Part shown: piece by piece, positions 18,401 through 26,298 of the stretch
How the letters are laid out: each line of letters opens with the position of its first letter
Position numbering within the stretch: the first letter of the stretch is position 1
Assembly (NCBI RefSeq): GCF_015644585.1
Contig: NZ_JADOBI010000002.1
Location: forward strand, 248,001-312,000
Direction: 5' to 3'
Source: Rahnella laticis
Lineage (GTDB): Bacteria; Pseudomonadota; Gammaproteobacteria; Enterobacterales; Enterobacteriaceae
Length of the DNA stretch: 64,000 nucleotides
The notes under the pieces: model-generated
Database searches by the model: none
The model's input: only the letters and a program-made list of their open reading frames with translations
Told to the model about the DNA's origin: nothing
Program-made: the position numbers and the translations under genes

Positions 18401-18565
18401 TGCGGATGCGCCGGAATACGTCGCCTGGATTTTAACGGAAGGCGGCGCGACGTCCGGGTATTGCGCGACCGGCAGCGTGCGGATCGCCATGACACCGGCC
18501 ATCATGATCAAAATGGAAATCACCCAGGCAAAAACCGGGCGACGTACGAAGAAGCGGGAAAACAT
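15455..18565 (-). CDS. RND multidrug efflux pump, AcrB/HAE-1 family
   Basis: 1036 aa, the usual length. The N-terminus (FFVRRPVFAWVISILIMMAG) and the DD pair in transmembrane helix 4 (LLVDDAIVVVENVERIM), which carries protons, identify the HAE-1 family. Two large periplasmic domains follow the first and seventh membrane helices. It exports hydrophobic or amphipathic drugs in exchange for protons, with the adaptor encoded upstream and the channel downstream. The start codon overlaps the adaptor stop (TGATG). A PadR regulator gene upstream probably controls the operon. I cannot assign it to a named AcrB, MexB or OqxB orthologue. Confidence 0.95.
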   Translation of the reverse strand: MFSRFFVRRPVFAWVISILIMMAGVMAIRTLPVAQYPDVAPPSVKIQATYSGASAETLENSVTQVIEQQLTGLDNLLYFSSSSSSDGSVDITVTFKQGTNADTAQVQVQNKVQQAESRLPTEVQTAGVTVTKSQSNFLLIMAVYDKTDKATSSDIADWLVSNMQDPLARVSGVGSLQVFGAEYAMRIWMDPTKLAAYDLMPSDVQTAIEAQNVQISAGKIGGLPSSNTQQLTATVRAQSRLQTPEQFRNIIVKGNTGGAIVRISDVARVEMGSEDYTATSQLNGHPAAGMAVMLSPGANALDTATLVKNTISEYQRSMPKGYDIAYPKDSTEFIKVSVQDVIKTLVEAILLVIVVMYLFMQNLRATLIPALAVPVVLLGTFGVLALFGYSINTLTLFAMVLAIGLLVDDAIVVVENVERIMRDEGLSARDATEKSMGEISGALVAIALVLSAVFLPMAFFGGSTGVIYRQFSVTIISAMALSVVVALTLTPALCGAFLRHKPQSTTGFFGGFNRLYSRTEHRYENGVTHVQRRPVAMVLIYGAMAALMGLLMWQLPTSFLPSEDQGEIMVQYTLPAGATANRTEAVNSRVTQWFMDKEKDNTNVIFTITGFNFSGSGQNAGMAFVSLKNWDDRPGTANTAQSIAGRAMKDLAVIRDAKVIAMTPPSVDGLGQSNGFTFELMSTGGTSRAELMKLRTELLAMAAKSPELQSVRANDLPQMPQLQVDIDNNKAVALGLTLSDVTDTLSSAWGGTYVNDFIDRGRVKEVYIQGDSQFRSKPADLNKWFVRSSDGTSMTPFSAFATTHWTYGPESLARYNGSTSYEIQGENTDGYSSGAAMAKMEALADKLPAGSTWAWSGLSLQEKLASGQALSLYGISILVVFLCLAALYESWSVPFSVILVIPLGLLGASLAAELRGLNNDVYFQVALLTTIGLSSKNAILIVEFAEAALKQGSTLTAAALSAARTRLRPILMTSLAFIAGVMPLAVATGAGANSRIAIGTGIIGGTVTATLLAIFFVPLFFVLVKKVFTGHKDAQE

Positions 18566-19707
18566 CAGGCGGCTCCTTCTGTGCTTTGGGCTGCGGTGGC
18601 GTCGTTATTCACTTCCACCGGTTTGACGGTGTCGCCGGTTGAGACTTTATCGCTGCCTTCCACCAGCACGCGGTCGCCTGCCTGTAAGCCTTTGAGGATC
18701 AGCCAGTTTGTGCCGCTGGCGTCGCCGGTCACGACATCACGTTGCTCGACTTTTTTTTCTGCGGTGACGACCAGTGCGGTGGCATCGCCTTTTGCATCGC
18801 GGGTGATGCCCTGCTGCGGCGCGAGAATCGCGTTTTCGACCACGCCTTCATCGACATCAGCGCGGATAAACATCCCCGGCAGCAAAACATGTTTCGGATT
18901 CGGGAACACGGCGCGCAGTGTCACTGAGCCGGTAGCTTCATCGACGGCCACTTCGGTCAGCTCCAGACGGCCTTTTTCGGGATATACCGAACCGTCTTCC
19001 AGCGTCAGCGTTACGCTTAAGGTGTCGCTGTTAGTCGCCAGCGCGCGTTTGCGCAGGCTGAGTAAATCCGCGCTGGAACGGGTGAGATCCACATACATGG
19101 CGTCGAGATTACGGACGGTAGCCAGCGCGGTGTCCTGCGCGGCAGAGACCAGCGCGCCCGGCGTAACGGATGAAATGCCAATCCGGCCCGCAATCGGCGA
19201 TGTCACGCGCGTCCAGTCGAGATTAATTTTTGCCGTTTCCAGCGCCGCCGCTTTTTCATCAACGCTGGCGCGATCTTCCGCACAGGCTGACTGCGCGTCT
19301 TCGGCGTCCTGCTGCGACACGCCCTGTTCCTTCACCAGCACGGCGTAGCGTTTGGCTTTCTGGCAATCGGAAATCACCAGCGCTTTGGCACTTTTCAGCG
19401 CAGCGGCGGCCTGATCGTAGGTGGCTTTATAGGATGACGGGTCAATCTGGTATAACGCCTGACCGGCTTTGACCGTGTCGCCTTCGGTGAATAAGCGTTT
19501 CTGAATAATACCGCCGACCTGCGGGCGCACATCGGCGGTTAACGTTGCCGTGGTGCGCCCGGTTAATTCGCTGACCAGATTAAAAGATTGTGCTTTTAGC
19601 GTGACAACGCCGACGTCGACGGGCGGGGCAGATTGCTGAGCGGTCTGCGAATTATCACAGCCGCTCAGCCCCAGGATAATTAATAATGGCAAAAGTCTGG
19701 ATGGCAT
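18565..19707 (-). CDS. RND efflux periplasmic adaptor (membrane fusion protein)
   Basis: 380 aa from ATG 19707; an upstream in-frame TTG at 19746 would add a poor leader and is not used. A signal peptide with lipobox LGLSGC indicates a lipid-anchored adaptor. The biotinyl-lipoyl halves flank a helical hairpin (VGGIIQKRLFTEGDTVKAGQ and later LDWTRVTSPIAGRIGIS), as in AcrA/MexA. It bridges the pump and the outer-membrane factor. The hairpin contains two extra cysteines (SDCQKAKR and QSACAEDR), unusual for AcrA-type adaptors and possibly able to form a disulphide between the two helices. Confidence 0.92.
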   Translation of the reverse strand: MPSRLLPLLIILGLSGCDNSQTAQQSAPPVDVGVVTLKAQSFNLVSELTGRTTATLTADVRPQVGGIIQKRLFTEGDTVKAGQALYQIDPSSYKATYDQAAAALKSAKALVISDCQKAKRYAVLVKEQGVSQQDAEDAQSACAEDRASVDEKAAALETAKINLDWTRVTSPIAGRIGISSVTPGALVSAAQDTALATVRNLDAMYVDLTRSSADLLSLRKRALATNSDTLSVTLTLEDGSVYPEKGRLELTEVAVDEATGSVTLRAVFPNPKHVLLPGMFIRADVDEGVVENAILAPQQGITRDAKGDATALVVTAEKKVEQRDVVTGDASGTNWLILKGLQAGDRVLVEGSDKVSTGDTVKPVEVNNDATAAQSTEGAA

Positions 19708-19820
19708 TTTGGTGTCCGTAAATAATAACAAAATAAAAAAAGGCAACGGATATCCTTCACTGCTTATTAAATAAAGCAGCGGGGATAACGTCGGATTTAA
19801 TTAAATAAGGTCAGGAAAGT

Positions 19821-20312
19821 TTAAAGTTCGTTGATCTTTCGTGTCGCCTCATTGACGTATTCAATTATTTGAGCGTATTTCTCCGGTGTTACTTCTCCGT
19901 TATACGATTTAGCCCGTACTGTGATTTTTAAATTCTCTATGGCATAAATCAGTTCAGGCGCAGGCGGGGGATTGTTTTTAATCACCCGCGTTTTCATTTT
20001 TTCTTCAATGACGCGAATTTCTTTTCGTTTAAGTGCCAGAAATGCCGAACCGTCAGGCGTCATGGTGAACTGCTTTTTACCGCCTTCAATGTCGGTGGCG
20101 GTGGCGAAACCCTCTTCGACGATCAGCGTTAAAATGGGGTAAATCACGCCGGGGCTGGGGATGTACGCGCCCATGGAGTAGCCTTCGATGGTTTTAATGA
20201 TTTCATAACCGTGCGCCGGGTTGATCTGAATAAGATGCAGCACAAATAACGTCAGTTCCTGACGCGTAAACAGCTTACTTTTGCGGCGGGCGGTGGGCCC
20301 TGAGTTTGTCAT
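19821..20312 (-). CDS. PadR-family transcriptional regulator (YqjI/NfeR-like)
   Basis: 163 aa from ATG 20312, which has AAGG eight bases upstream; the open frame reaches 20348. The winged-helix core reads LFVLHLIQINPAHGYEIIKT, then YIPSPGVIYPILTLIVEEG and EGGKKQFTMTPDG, the PadR signature shared with E. coli YqjI. The C-terminal helices would dimerise. It lacks the metal-binding His/Cys-rich N-terminus of YqjI. Two palindromes immediately upstream (20346-20359 and 20373-20388) are probable operators. The RND operon follows 113 bases downstream in the same direction, so it likely represses its own gene and the pump. Confidence 0.88.
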   Translation of the reverse strand: MTNSGPTARRKSKLFTRQELTLFVLHLIQINPAHGYEIIKTIEGYSMGAYIPSPGVIYPILTLIVEEGFATATDIEGGKKQFTMTPDGSAFLALKRKEIRVIEEKMKTRVIKNNPPPAPELIYAIENLKITVRAKSYNGEVTPEKYAQIIEYVNEATRKINEL

Positions 20313-20345
20313 CGGTTTTGCCTTCTGCCATGAACCGGATGGCCT

Positions 20346-20359
20346 CAAGATATATCTTG
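20346..20359. promoter_or_regulatory. PadR-type palindrome 1
   Basis: CAAGATATATCTTG is a perfect 14-bp palindrome, 34 bases upstream of the PadR start. The same 12-bp core AAGATATATCTT recurs at 34984-34995 in front of an SDR gene. This makes it a good candidate for a PadR operator. Confidence 0.6.
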
Positions 20360-20372
20360 TGCAGTTTTAGGG

Positions 20373-20388
20373 TCAAGACAGTTCTTGA
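20373..20388. promoter_or_regulatory. PadR-type palindrome 2
   Basis: TCAAGA-CAGT-TCTTGA is a second dyad, 13 bases beyond the first and with related arms (CAAGA/TCTTG). Paired dyads in front of padR genes are common autoregulatory sites. The 20389-20576 gap otherwise holds only AT-rich sequence toward the end of the Pqi operon. Confidence 0.55.
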
Positions 20389-20576
20389 GTGAAAGTCATG
20401 TGTAAGTTTTTGGTTAAGTTACTGTTTTGTAAGGTTTTTAAATTCTCATTTTCGCAGCAACCTTCACCGCACTGACAAAACTTAACGCTTTTAACTATCG
20501 CTAACATATTGATTTAAAACATTTTGAAAAAAGATGTGACACAGGCCGGTTTTACACTGTAAGCATTGCGAAAAAG

Positions 20577-21158
20577 TCAGCCGCAACGGCGCTGAAGCAC
20601 GGAAAAAGCGATGTCATCCGCGACGTCCTGCACCAGTTTCTGCCGGATCATCACCTGTTCCTGCGTGCCGCCGTTTACGGCGCGCTGATGTTGTGCCTGA
20701 CAGGTGAGTTGCCCGCTTTCATTTGCGTGATCCAGCTGCCAGGTGGCGGCTATCGTCGCTTTCTCACCTTGCCAGACGTCAAACTGTTCCACCGACACGC
20801 GGATACCGATCACCGGTTTGCCCGCCGGTTGCATCAGGCTGCGGATGTCCGTCGTCTTCAGCGAACGTTCAAGCCGTGCAGTCAGCGCCGCCCGAATTTC
20901 CTCGGGCAGCGGCGCGGCCCAGAGTGCATTATCCGACATCAGCAGTTCGCCGTTGCGCTGATGGACCATCAGCTGCGGCTGATTGAGCCGCTCCGCCACG
21001 TTCACCGGTTTCACGCGGATGACAAAAGGCGCGGCGCTGGCAGCCGCGGGGGCGGTTCCGGCGTCAGTGGTCAGCGTGTAATAGTGCGGAGCGGAAGACG
21101 CACAGCCGGTTAAAATCAGCAGGGTAAGCGCCGCGTAAGCGGTTCGGGCAAGTTTCAT
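20577..21158 (-). CDS. pqiC: PqiC-like outer-membrane lipoprotein
   Basis: 193 aa with lipobox LLILTGC (Cys 19) and the ABC-type transport auxiliary (YmbA) pattern: HYYTLTTDAG, VNVAERLNQPQLMVHQRNGELLMSDNALWAAPL. PqiC is an outer-membrane lipoprotein that forms a ring receiving the PqiB needle in lipid transport across the periplasm. The stop of pqiB overlaps its start (ATGA), and it is the last gene of the operon. The match to E. coli PqiC is strong in the ANALW/LPEEIR region. Confidence 0.9.
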   Translation of the reverse strand: MKLARTAYAALTLLILTGCASSAPHYYTLTTDAGTAPAAASAAPFVIRVKPVNVAERLNQPQLMVHQRNGELLMSDNALWAAPLPEEIRAALTARLERSLKTTDIRSLMQPAGKPVIGIRVSVEQFDVWQGEKATIAATWQLDHANESGQLTCQAQHQRAVNGGTQEQVMIRQKLVQDVADDIAFSVLQRRCG

Positions 21159-22753
21159 GGCTGTTCCTTTTTGTCATCCTGTCTGCCGGTCAGCAGCGCC
21201 TGCGGCTGACGCGTTAACAGGCCGGTCAGGGTGCGCAGCGAATACAACGTGCGCTGGAATTCAGCCAGCGTTTGCAGCAGCGGCGAATCCTCCGCCAGCA
21301 ATAACCGGGCGCGGGTCAGGGTCTGATTCATCGCGCTGAGCGTCTGCGTGGTTTGCGGCAGAACCTGGCTGTTCACCTGAATCAGCGTCTGGTTGAGATT
21401 GCCCAGCGTGGCGTTGAGATTATTGCCAATCGACTCAATGGGCATTTTCGATACCTTGCCGATGAGCGTGGCGAGCTGTTCCTGGAGATGATCAAATCCG
21501 CCATTCAGCGTCGGAATGCGCAGCGGCCGCGCATTGATATCGTAAGAAACCGGCGCGGCGTTCGGGATAAAATCGAGTGAAATATACAGCTGGCCAGTCA
21601 GTAAATTCCCGGTGCGCGCCTGTGCGCGAAGGCCGTGCCTGACCATATCCTGCAGGAAAACGGCGGCCTGTTTCTGGGCATCTTTTTCTGGCTTGGGCAG
21701 TTTCTCCAGCACCTGACCGAGCCGGTTCGGGTAAACCTCAATCGTTACCACCGAAATAAACCGTGAACCGGCTGGCTCGTAATCCAGATCGATGGCAGTC
21801 ACTTTACCGAGTTTCACACTGGAGAATTCCACCGGCGCGCCGGTTTTCATTCCGCGTAACGATTGCTGGAAACGCAGCTGAAGGATTTGCGGCGTGCCAT
21901 CCTGCGGTGCCATGGCGGACGCCTGATCGTCGGCCAGCGTAAAAACGCTGTGATCGGGGGAAGGTGTGGCGGCGGGAGCGGCGTCCGGTGGATTGGCAAA
22001 GGCAATGCCGCCGGCAATAACCGTCGCCATGGTCTGCGTTTTCAGCTGTAATCCTTCGGAATCGAGCGATAAATCCAGCCCGCTGGCATTCCAGAACCGC
22101 GTGGCAGAGGTGACGAAACGGTCATAGGGGGCGTCGATAAAGACGTTAAGGCTGACGCCCTTGCCGTCCGGGCGCAGCGCGTAGGACGATACCCGGCCCA
22201 CGGGCACGCGGCGGTAATAGACGGCGGAACCGATATCCAGCGAACCGAGGTCGCCCGCTACCACTTCAAACTGCCTGCCGGGCATGCCGTTGATGACCGC
22301 CGGTGGCGATTCAAGCCCCTGAAAAACCGAACCGGTTTTGCCGGATGTGCCGGTATCCAGGCTGATATACGCCCCGGAAAGCAGCGTGTCGATGCCTGAA
22401 ACGCCGCCCATACCGACGCGCGGGCGCACCACCCAGAAGCGGGTATCGGCTTTCGCCAGGTTTTCGGCATTCTTCATCAGTGACACTGTCACGAGTACGC
22501 GCTGGCTGTCCGGGCTCAATGTAATGGATTTCACCAAACCGACGGTGACGTCTTTGTATTTCACCTCGGTTTTTCCGGCCTGTAATCCGCTGGCGGTCTG
22601 GAACGTGATCGAAATCTCCGGTCCGGCGGAGGCCCACATCTGAAGAAACAAAAACAGCCCGATTACCGCAGCGGCGACAGGCACCAGCCAGACCAGCGAC
22701 GGACGCCAGCGGCGCGGCGTGATTTCAGGTGCCGGAGAAACGTGTTCACTCAT
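21155..22753 (-). CDS. pqiB: PqiB-like MCE protein
   Basis: 532 aa with one N-terminal membrane anchor (LVWLVPVAAAVIGLFLFLQM) and three MCE domains (starting near residues 45, 160 and 285). Each has the MCE core, for example ISITFQTASGLQAGKTEVKYKDVTVG. A long C-terminal helix region follows (NLNQTLIQVNSQVLPQTTQTL), which forms the needle-like tube in E. coli PqiB. It spans the periplasm for lipid traffic between inner and outer membranes. It overlaps the PqiA-C gene upstream by eight bases and the pqiC gene downstream by four. Confidence 0.93.
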   Translation of the reverse strand: MSEHVSPAPEITPRRWRPSLVWLVPVAAAVIGLFLFLQMWASAGPEISITFQTASGLQAGKTEVKYKDVTVGLVKSITLSPDSQRVLVTVSLMKNAENLAKADTRFWVVRPRVGMGGVSGIDTLLSGAYISLDTGTSGKTGSVFQGLESPPAVINGMPGRQFEVVAGDLGSLDIGSAVYYRRVPVGRVSSYALRPDGKGVSLNVFIDAPYDRFVTSATRFWNASGLDLSLDSEGLQLKTQTMATVIAGGIAFANPPDAAPAATPSPDHSVFTLADDQASAMAPQDGTPQILQLRFQQSLRGMKTGAPVEFSSVKLGKVTAIDLDYEPAGSRFISVVTIEVYPNRLGQVLEKLPKPEKDAQKQAAVFLQDMVRHGLRAQARTGNLLTGQLYISLDFIPNAAPVSYDINARPLRIPTLNGGFDHLQEQLATLIGKVSKMPIESIGNNLNATLGNLNQTLIQVNSQVLPQTTQTLSAMNQTLTRARLLLAEDSPLLQTLAEFQRTLYSLRTLTGLLTRQPQALLTGRQDDKKEQP

Positions 22754-23363
22754 TCTTGTTATTTTCCCAAATCAAACGCGGGTCGAACTTCATGGCGGCC
22801 AGCAGGGTAAAAATCACCACGGCACCAAAAAAGACAATGCCGATGCGCGGTTCGGCTGTGCTGAAACCGGGGAACTGCACCAGTGCGGCGACCAGTGCCA
22901 CGACCATGACGTCGAGCATTGACCAGTAACCGATATATTCCGTCAGGCGGTACATCCGGGCGCGGCGAACGCGGCTTTTGGCCTGGCCTTTTCCGGCGGC
23001 AAGCAACAGCCCGCCGAGGATCAGGAATTTGGCGCAGGGCACGACCACGCTGGCGATAAAAATGACGGTAGCGACGCCGTATGAACCGGACGCCCAGAAT
23101 TCTGCGATGCCGCCCAGAATGGTATTTTCACCGCCGTGACCGGCAAATGAGCTGTACATCACCGGCAGTAAATTGGCGGGTAAATACAACAGCAGGGCGG
23201 TCAGCAAAAATGCCCATGACTGGCTGCGGCTGTCCGGCTGGCGCGGGTGCAGCGCCGCATGACAGCGCGGGCACGGCAAACGATGAACGCCGGAGACATG
23301 TTCGCAGACCAGCCCGCAAACATGGCAGCGGACGAGCCCCTGCGGTAACGCCTGAACGGGCAT
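22746..23363 (-). CDS. pqiA: PqiA-like protein, second half
   Basis: 205 aa from the ATG at 23363, which overlaps the stop of the first-half gene as TGATG. It has its own zinc ribbon (RCHVCGLVCEH and LPCPRCHAAL) and four hydrophobic segments. It corresponds to the C-terminal PqiA domain of the ~417-residue E. coli PqiA. The open frame extends 27 codons upstream, but the coupled ATG is the natural start. PqiA is the inner-membrane partner of the PqiB tube. Confidence 0.88.
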   Translation of the reverse strand: MPVQALPQGLVRCHVCGLVCEHVSGVHRLPCPRCHAALHPRQPDSRSQSWAFLLTALLLYLPANLLPVMYSSFAGHGGENTILGGIAEFWASGSYGVATVIFIASVVVPCAKFLILGGLLLAAGKGQAKSRVRRARMYRLTEYIGYWSMLDVMVVALVAALVQFPGFSTAEPRIGIVFFGAVVIFTLLAAMKFDPRLIWENNKNE

Positions 23364-23983
23364 CACGGGCGGTAGCCGCGCAGGGTTTTGAGTGTCCATA
23401 ACGGCTGGAAATCCTGATGATTGATCACCGGTAACAGCAGACATAATCCGAGTAATGCCCAGGTACCGGGGCCGGTGGTGATTTCAACCAGGCCGGAGAG
23501 TTTGATGGCGGCAATCAGGATACTCAGCAGCGCGACTTCCGCCATGCTCCACGGTGCCAGCCCGGCGAGCAAACGCATGGCGGAGGCAAAACCGGGCGCG
23601 GCTTTTTTCCTGCACGCGTGAAATAACACCCAGCCGAGCAGCAAAATTTGCAAACACGGGCAGACAATCATCAGCAACGCCACCGGGATCGCCAGCGGCG
23701 ACGCATAGTTGTGTGCCAGCGCCATCGCGGTTTGCCATAGCGTGGCCGCCTGCGACTGGCCGTGGAAGCCTATTTCCAGCACCGGAAAAACATTGGCGAT
23801 GATAAAAAACAGTGCCGCCGTGAGGGTGAGCGCGAACCATTGTTCCAGACTCAGCCAGCTTCCCCGATACAACACCGCCCGGCAGCGCGGGCAGTGTGCG
23901 GCCTCGCCAGGCCGCACGGATTTTCGGGTATACAGGCTGTCGCAGTGTTTGCAGATGATTTGCTGCGGATAGATTTTCATCAC
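23363..23983 (-). CDS. pqiA: PqiA-like protein, first half
   Basis: 206 aa, one PqiA domain: a CxxC zinc ribbon (IICKHCDSLYTRKS and HCPRCRAVLY) and four membrane helices (VFPVLEIGFHGQSQAATLWQ lies in the first periplasmic region). In E. coli two such domains are one protein. Here they are two translationally coupled genes, which would still give a heterodimeric membrane complex. No inactivating change is seen. Located 22 bases after the DUF3313 lipoprotein gene. Confidence 0.88.
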   Translation of the reverse strand: MMKIYPQQIICKHCDSLYTRKSVRPGEAAHCPRCRAVLYRGSWLSLEQWFALTLTAALFFIIANVFPVLEIGFHGQSQAATLWQTAMALAHNYASPLAIPVALLMIVCPCLQILLLGWVLFHACRKKAAPGFASAMRLLAGLAPWSMAEVALLSILIAAIKLSGLVEITTGPGTWALLGLCLLLPVINHQDFQPLWTLKTLRGYRP

Positions 23984-24005
23984 GAGCCCTTTCTGATTCA
24001 GCCGG

Positions 24006-24668
24006 TTATTTCAGCTGTTCCTGCAACTGATCCGCGCCTTTCTCCAGCCCGGTTTCTGCCGCGCTCAGCGCGCCAAAAGTCGCCCCGATGTTCAGCGAGT
24101 TCGGGTACTGGCGGGAAATATAGGATTTGAGCAACTGATTGGTCGGCGCATCGTAGATTTCCACCGCATAACTCACCGAGCCGGTAAACGACCCCTGTTT
24201 GCCGCGGATTGACTGCACGATGTTGTACGGCCCGCCCATCAGGTCAAAGCGTGTGAACGTGCCGACAAACGGCGTACTGGTTTCCGCGCCGGTCAGCGTC
24301 AGACGAATGCGCAAGGTGCCCGGCGTGATGGCGTTGGTCAGCGGGAACCGCTCCGCCACGCTTTTGCCGAAGACCTGCTGCATATGCGCCGCCAGTTGTT
24401 GTTTTTGTTCAGGAGAAACGTCATCAAACTGGGCATCCGTTCCCTGATAAATCACCACCGGATCCACAATGGCGCGGGAATATTTATTCCAGTCGACCGG
24501 CGTGTTGTAGCTGAAAGCGATATGCCCGGATTCATCCTGCGTGTCAGGTTTCATCTGGGAAGAAGAAGTGACCCCGGTGTAGGGCACAGGCTGGGTACTC
24601 GCGCACCCCGTTAATAAACCTAAAGAAATCAAAGCTGCCAGCGGATAGCTGTTTGTTAACGCAGACAT
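24006..24668 (-). CDS. DUF3313-family lipoprotein
   Basis: 220 aa from ATG 24668 (AAGG eight bases upstream; the open frame reaches 24743). Signal peptide with lipobox LGLLTGC. The body matches the DUF3313 pattern: WNKYSRAIVDPVVIYQG, LRIRLTLTGAETSTP and QLLKSYISRQYPNS. The function of this family is unknown. It leads the Pqi operon, so a role in outer-membrane lipid homeostasis is a reasonable inference. A strong promoter and a probable TetR operator lie just upstream. Confidence 0.85.
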   Translation of the reverse strand: MSALTNSYPLAALISLGLLTGCASTQPVPYTGVTSSSQMKPDTQDESGHIAFSYNTPVDWNKYSRAIVDPVVIYQGTDAQFDDVSPEQKQQLAAHMQQVFGKSVAERFPLTNAITPGTLRIRLTLTGAETSTPFVGTFTRFDLMGGPYNIVQSIRGKQGSFTGSVSYAVEIYDAPTNQLLKSYISRQYPNSLNIGATFGALSAAETGLEKGADQLQEQLK

Positions 24669-24724
24669 ACGTCTTACCTTCTTATGAAAAAATGCAGCGG
24701 GATGTCGGTTTACTTTTTCATTAA

Positions 24725-24739
24725 ACCGTACAGTACGGT
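24725..24739. promoter_or_regulatory. TetR-type operator in front of the DUF3313-Pqi operon
   Basis: ACCGTACAGTACGGT is a perfect 15-bp palindrome lying three bases downstream of the predicted -10 box, where a bound repressor would block transcription. It shares the CxGTACxGTACxG core with the palindrome upstream of the TetR gene (34214-34230). Confidence 0.65.
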
Positions 24740-24742
24740 ACA

Positions 24743-24771
24743 TTTATGAAGTAAGACAATTCTCCTGTCAA
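24743..24771 (-). promoter_or_regulatory. Sigma70 promoter of the DUF3313-Pqi operon
   Basis: On the minus strand, TTGACA (24771-24766), a 17-base spacer, then CATAAA (24748-24743). The -35 is consensus. The palindrome at 24725-24739 follows directly. Confidence 0.65.
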
Positions 24772-25183
24772 GAAAATGTACAGGTGGGTTCAGTTATGAA
24801 AGGGGACATAGTGCGTGCTGTGCTAATCAGATCAGGCAACTTAACAAGATGCTCAAAATTTGCATGGACGAATATCTTCATTCGCTGAAGAATGAGCACG
24901 CAATACGACCAGTTTCATGCCAAATTAGATTTCAACATTTTAGGTTCATTTGTATTTTAGGTTACAACAGCATTAATATACGACAGGAACCCGTTAAGGG
25001 TCTGCAAAAGCTAAATCTGATGGTTATCGACATGAATGCAAGAAACTTTAGTTCTAATCGCTAATCTCTAATAAGTCTGCCACTTTCAAACATAAAGAGA
25101 AAACTTTTTTTAATCTGTATTGCTTTCAGTCAAATAGGTGGGGTAATTTACTGTTTTCAAACATATGCTAACGGGGTGAGTTG
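24772..25183. other. AT-rich intergenic region, no gene supported
   Basis: About 410 bases between the Pqi promoter and the first orphan gene of an AT-rich segment. The only sizeable plus-strand frame (24849-25064, 71 codons) has no ribosome site and no recognisable family pattern, so I do not call it. The region probably holds the promoter of the 25184 gene. Confidence 0.5.
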
Positions 25184-26107
25184 ATGGAAAAGATATATAT
25201 CACTGAAAAGAAATATGATCTAGAAGCGTACGTCTCAAATACTCAAAATAAGAATAAAGGGAAGGAGATATCCTATGCAGATCTACTTTTTAAAGCCGGA
25301 GCGGCAGCACTTACGATAAACTACCTACCAATTAAGTTGATTGGGTTTGCTGCAACTGTGAGCCCTATGGTATTGAATTTATTTTCAAACAAAGAAAACA
25401 ACGATGTAAAAATAACGAAAGAAGATGCCAAAATTCTCGATGCTGCATTAAATAAGTATTCATTGACGATTGATGAGACCAAAGGGAGAAAACTTAGATT
25501 CCCACCAGGGCACCCTATTGTTGGCCTTTTTTACAGACTACATCCTCTTGAGAAAATAAATTCTGATAAAGAGCGACTTTATATACCTGATGACTACTAT
25601 GAAGAATTATTACTTCAGGAAAGAGAAGCGGAGCTTTTAGATATATTAATAAACCTTGGTGCTACAAAAATAAAAATCATAAAAGAAAATAATAAGAATA
25701 GTAACAGATTTTCACACGTTGAATCAGTAATGGAACTTTCTGGGACAGTTCCCGTTACAGTTGAAGGCGGTATTAATAATCGCTTAAATCAACAGGATTA
25801 TAATGATGAAGTAAGGCTTTTTGAATTGGTGGGTAAGAAATGGAAAACAGGAGACCAATTAAATAGAAAAGAGTATTCATGGCTACCATTCCAACCACAG
25901 TGGGGTTCATTGATTGTCGCACGAGAAATTGGTGGATGTATCAAAGCTGCTGTTGAGATGACTTCAAGATCTGTTTTCTCTGCAGATGTCTCGGCTAAGG
26001 CTAAGTTACAGTCGCATATTGTATCAGCGAACGCAGAGCTTAAAATTGAAAGTGTTGAAGAAGAAATTATTTCTTATAAGTATGAAGTCGAGTTCTTAAA
26101 AGCATAG
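25184..26107 (+). CDS. Orphan protein of unknown function in an AT-rich insert
   Basis: 307 aa from ATG 25184, preceded by GGGGTGAG; a TTG three bases earlier is also in frame. I do not recognise the family. What can be seen: a charged N-terminus, one hydrophobic stretch near residues 38-66 (AGAAALTINYLPIKLIGFAA), a Lys/Glu-rich middle, and a C-terminal beta-rich part (AKAKLQSHIVSANAELKIES). There is no signal peptide. Codon use and base composition are much more AT-rich than the flanking operons, which suggests horizontal acquisition together with the convergent 26299-26958 gene. A defence or effector role would be pure speculation. Confidence 0.75.
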   Translation: MEKIYITEKKYDLEAYVSNTQNKNKGKEISYADLLFKAGAAALTINYLPIKLIGFAATVSPMVLNLFSNKENNDVKITKEDAKILDAALNKYSLTIDETKGRKLRFPPGHPIVGLFYRLHPLEKINSDKERLYIPDDYYEELLLQEREAELLDILINLGATKIKIIKENNKNSNRFSHVESVMELSGTVPVTVEGGINNRLNQQDYNDEVRLFELVGKKWKTGDQLNRKEYSWLPFQPQWGSLIVAREIGGCIKAAVEMTSRSVFSADVSAKAKLQSHIVSANAELKIESVEEEIISYKYEVEFLKA

Positions 26108-26183
26108 TTTCCGTTAATCTTAGAAAGTTCGAACCAAAGAGAGTTTTCTGAATAAACATTCACGCATTGCTCAAAATTATCTC

Positions 26184-26215
26184 AGAATCCGTCCTGGTTT
26201 GTCGGAACGGATTCT
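26184..26215. terminator. Hairpin between the two orphan genes
   Basis: AGAATCCGT (26184-26192) pairs with ACGGATTCT (26207-26215), a nine-bp perfect stem with a 14-base loop. It lies between convergent genes and probably ends transcription. The T-run on the plus strand is short (ACTTTATCTT). Confidence 0.5.
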
Positions 26216-26298
26216 ACTTTATCTTATCAGCCAATATTGTACGGACTTTTCGATGTCTGCTGATTAATTATCAACAGATAAACATGGTCAAGTCAGGG

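Noticed and set aside
17933-19348. A 471-codon open frame on the plus strand
   Set aside because: It lies antisense to the RND pump and adaptor genes, has no family pattern, and is explained by the codon bias of the high-GC genes on the other strand. Similar long antisense frames at 52067-53035 and 35505-36623 were rejected for the same reason.
24849-25064. Plus-strand 71-codon frame in the AT-rich insert
   Set aside because: No ribosome site, low-complexity composition and no family resemblance.
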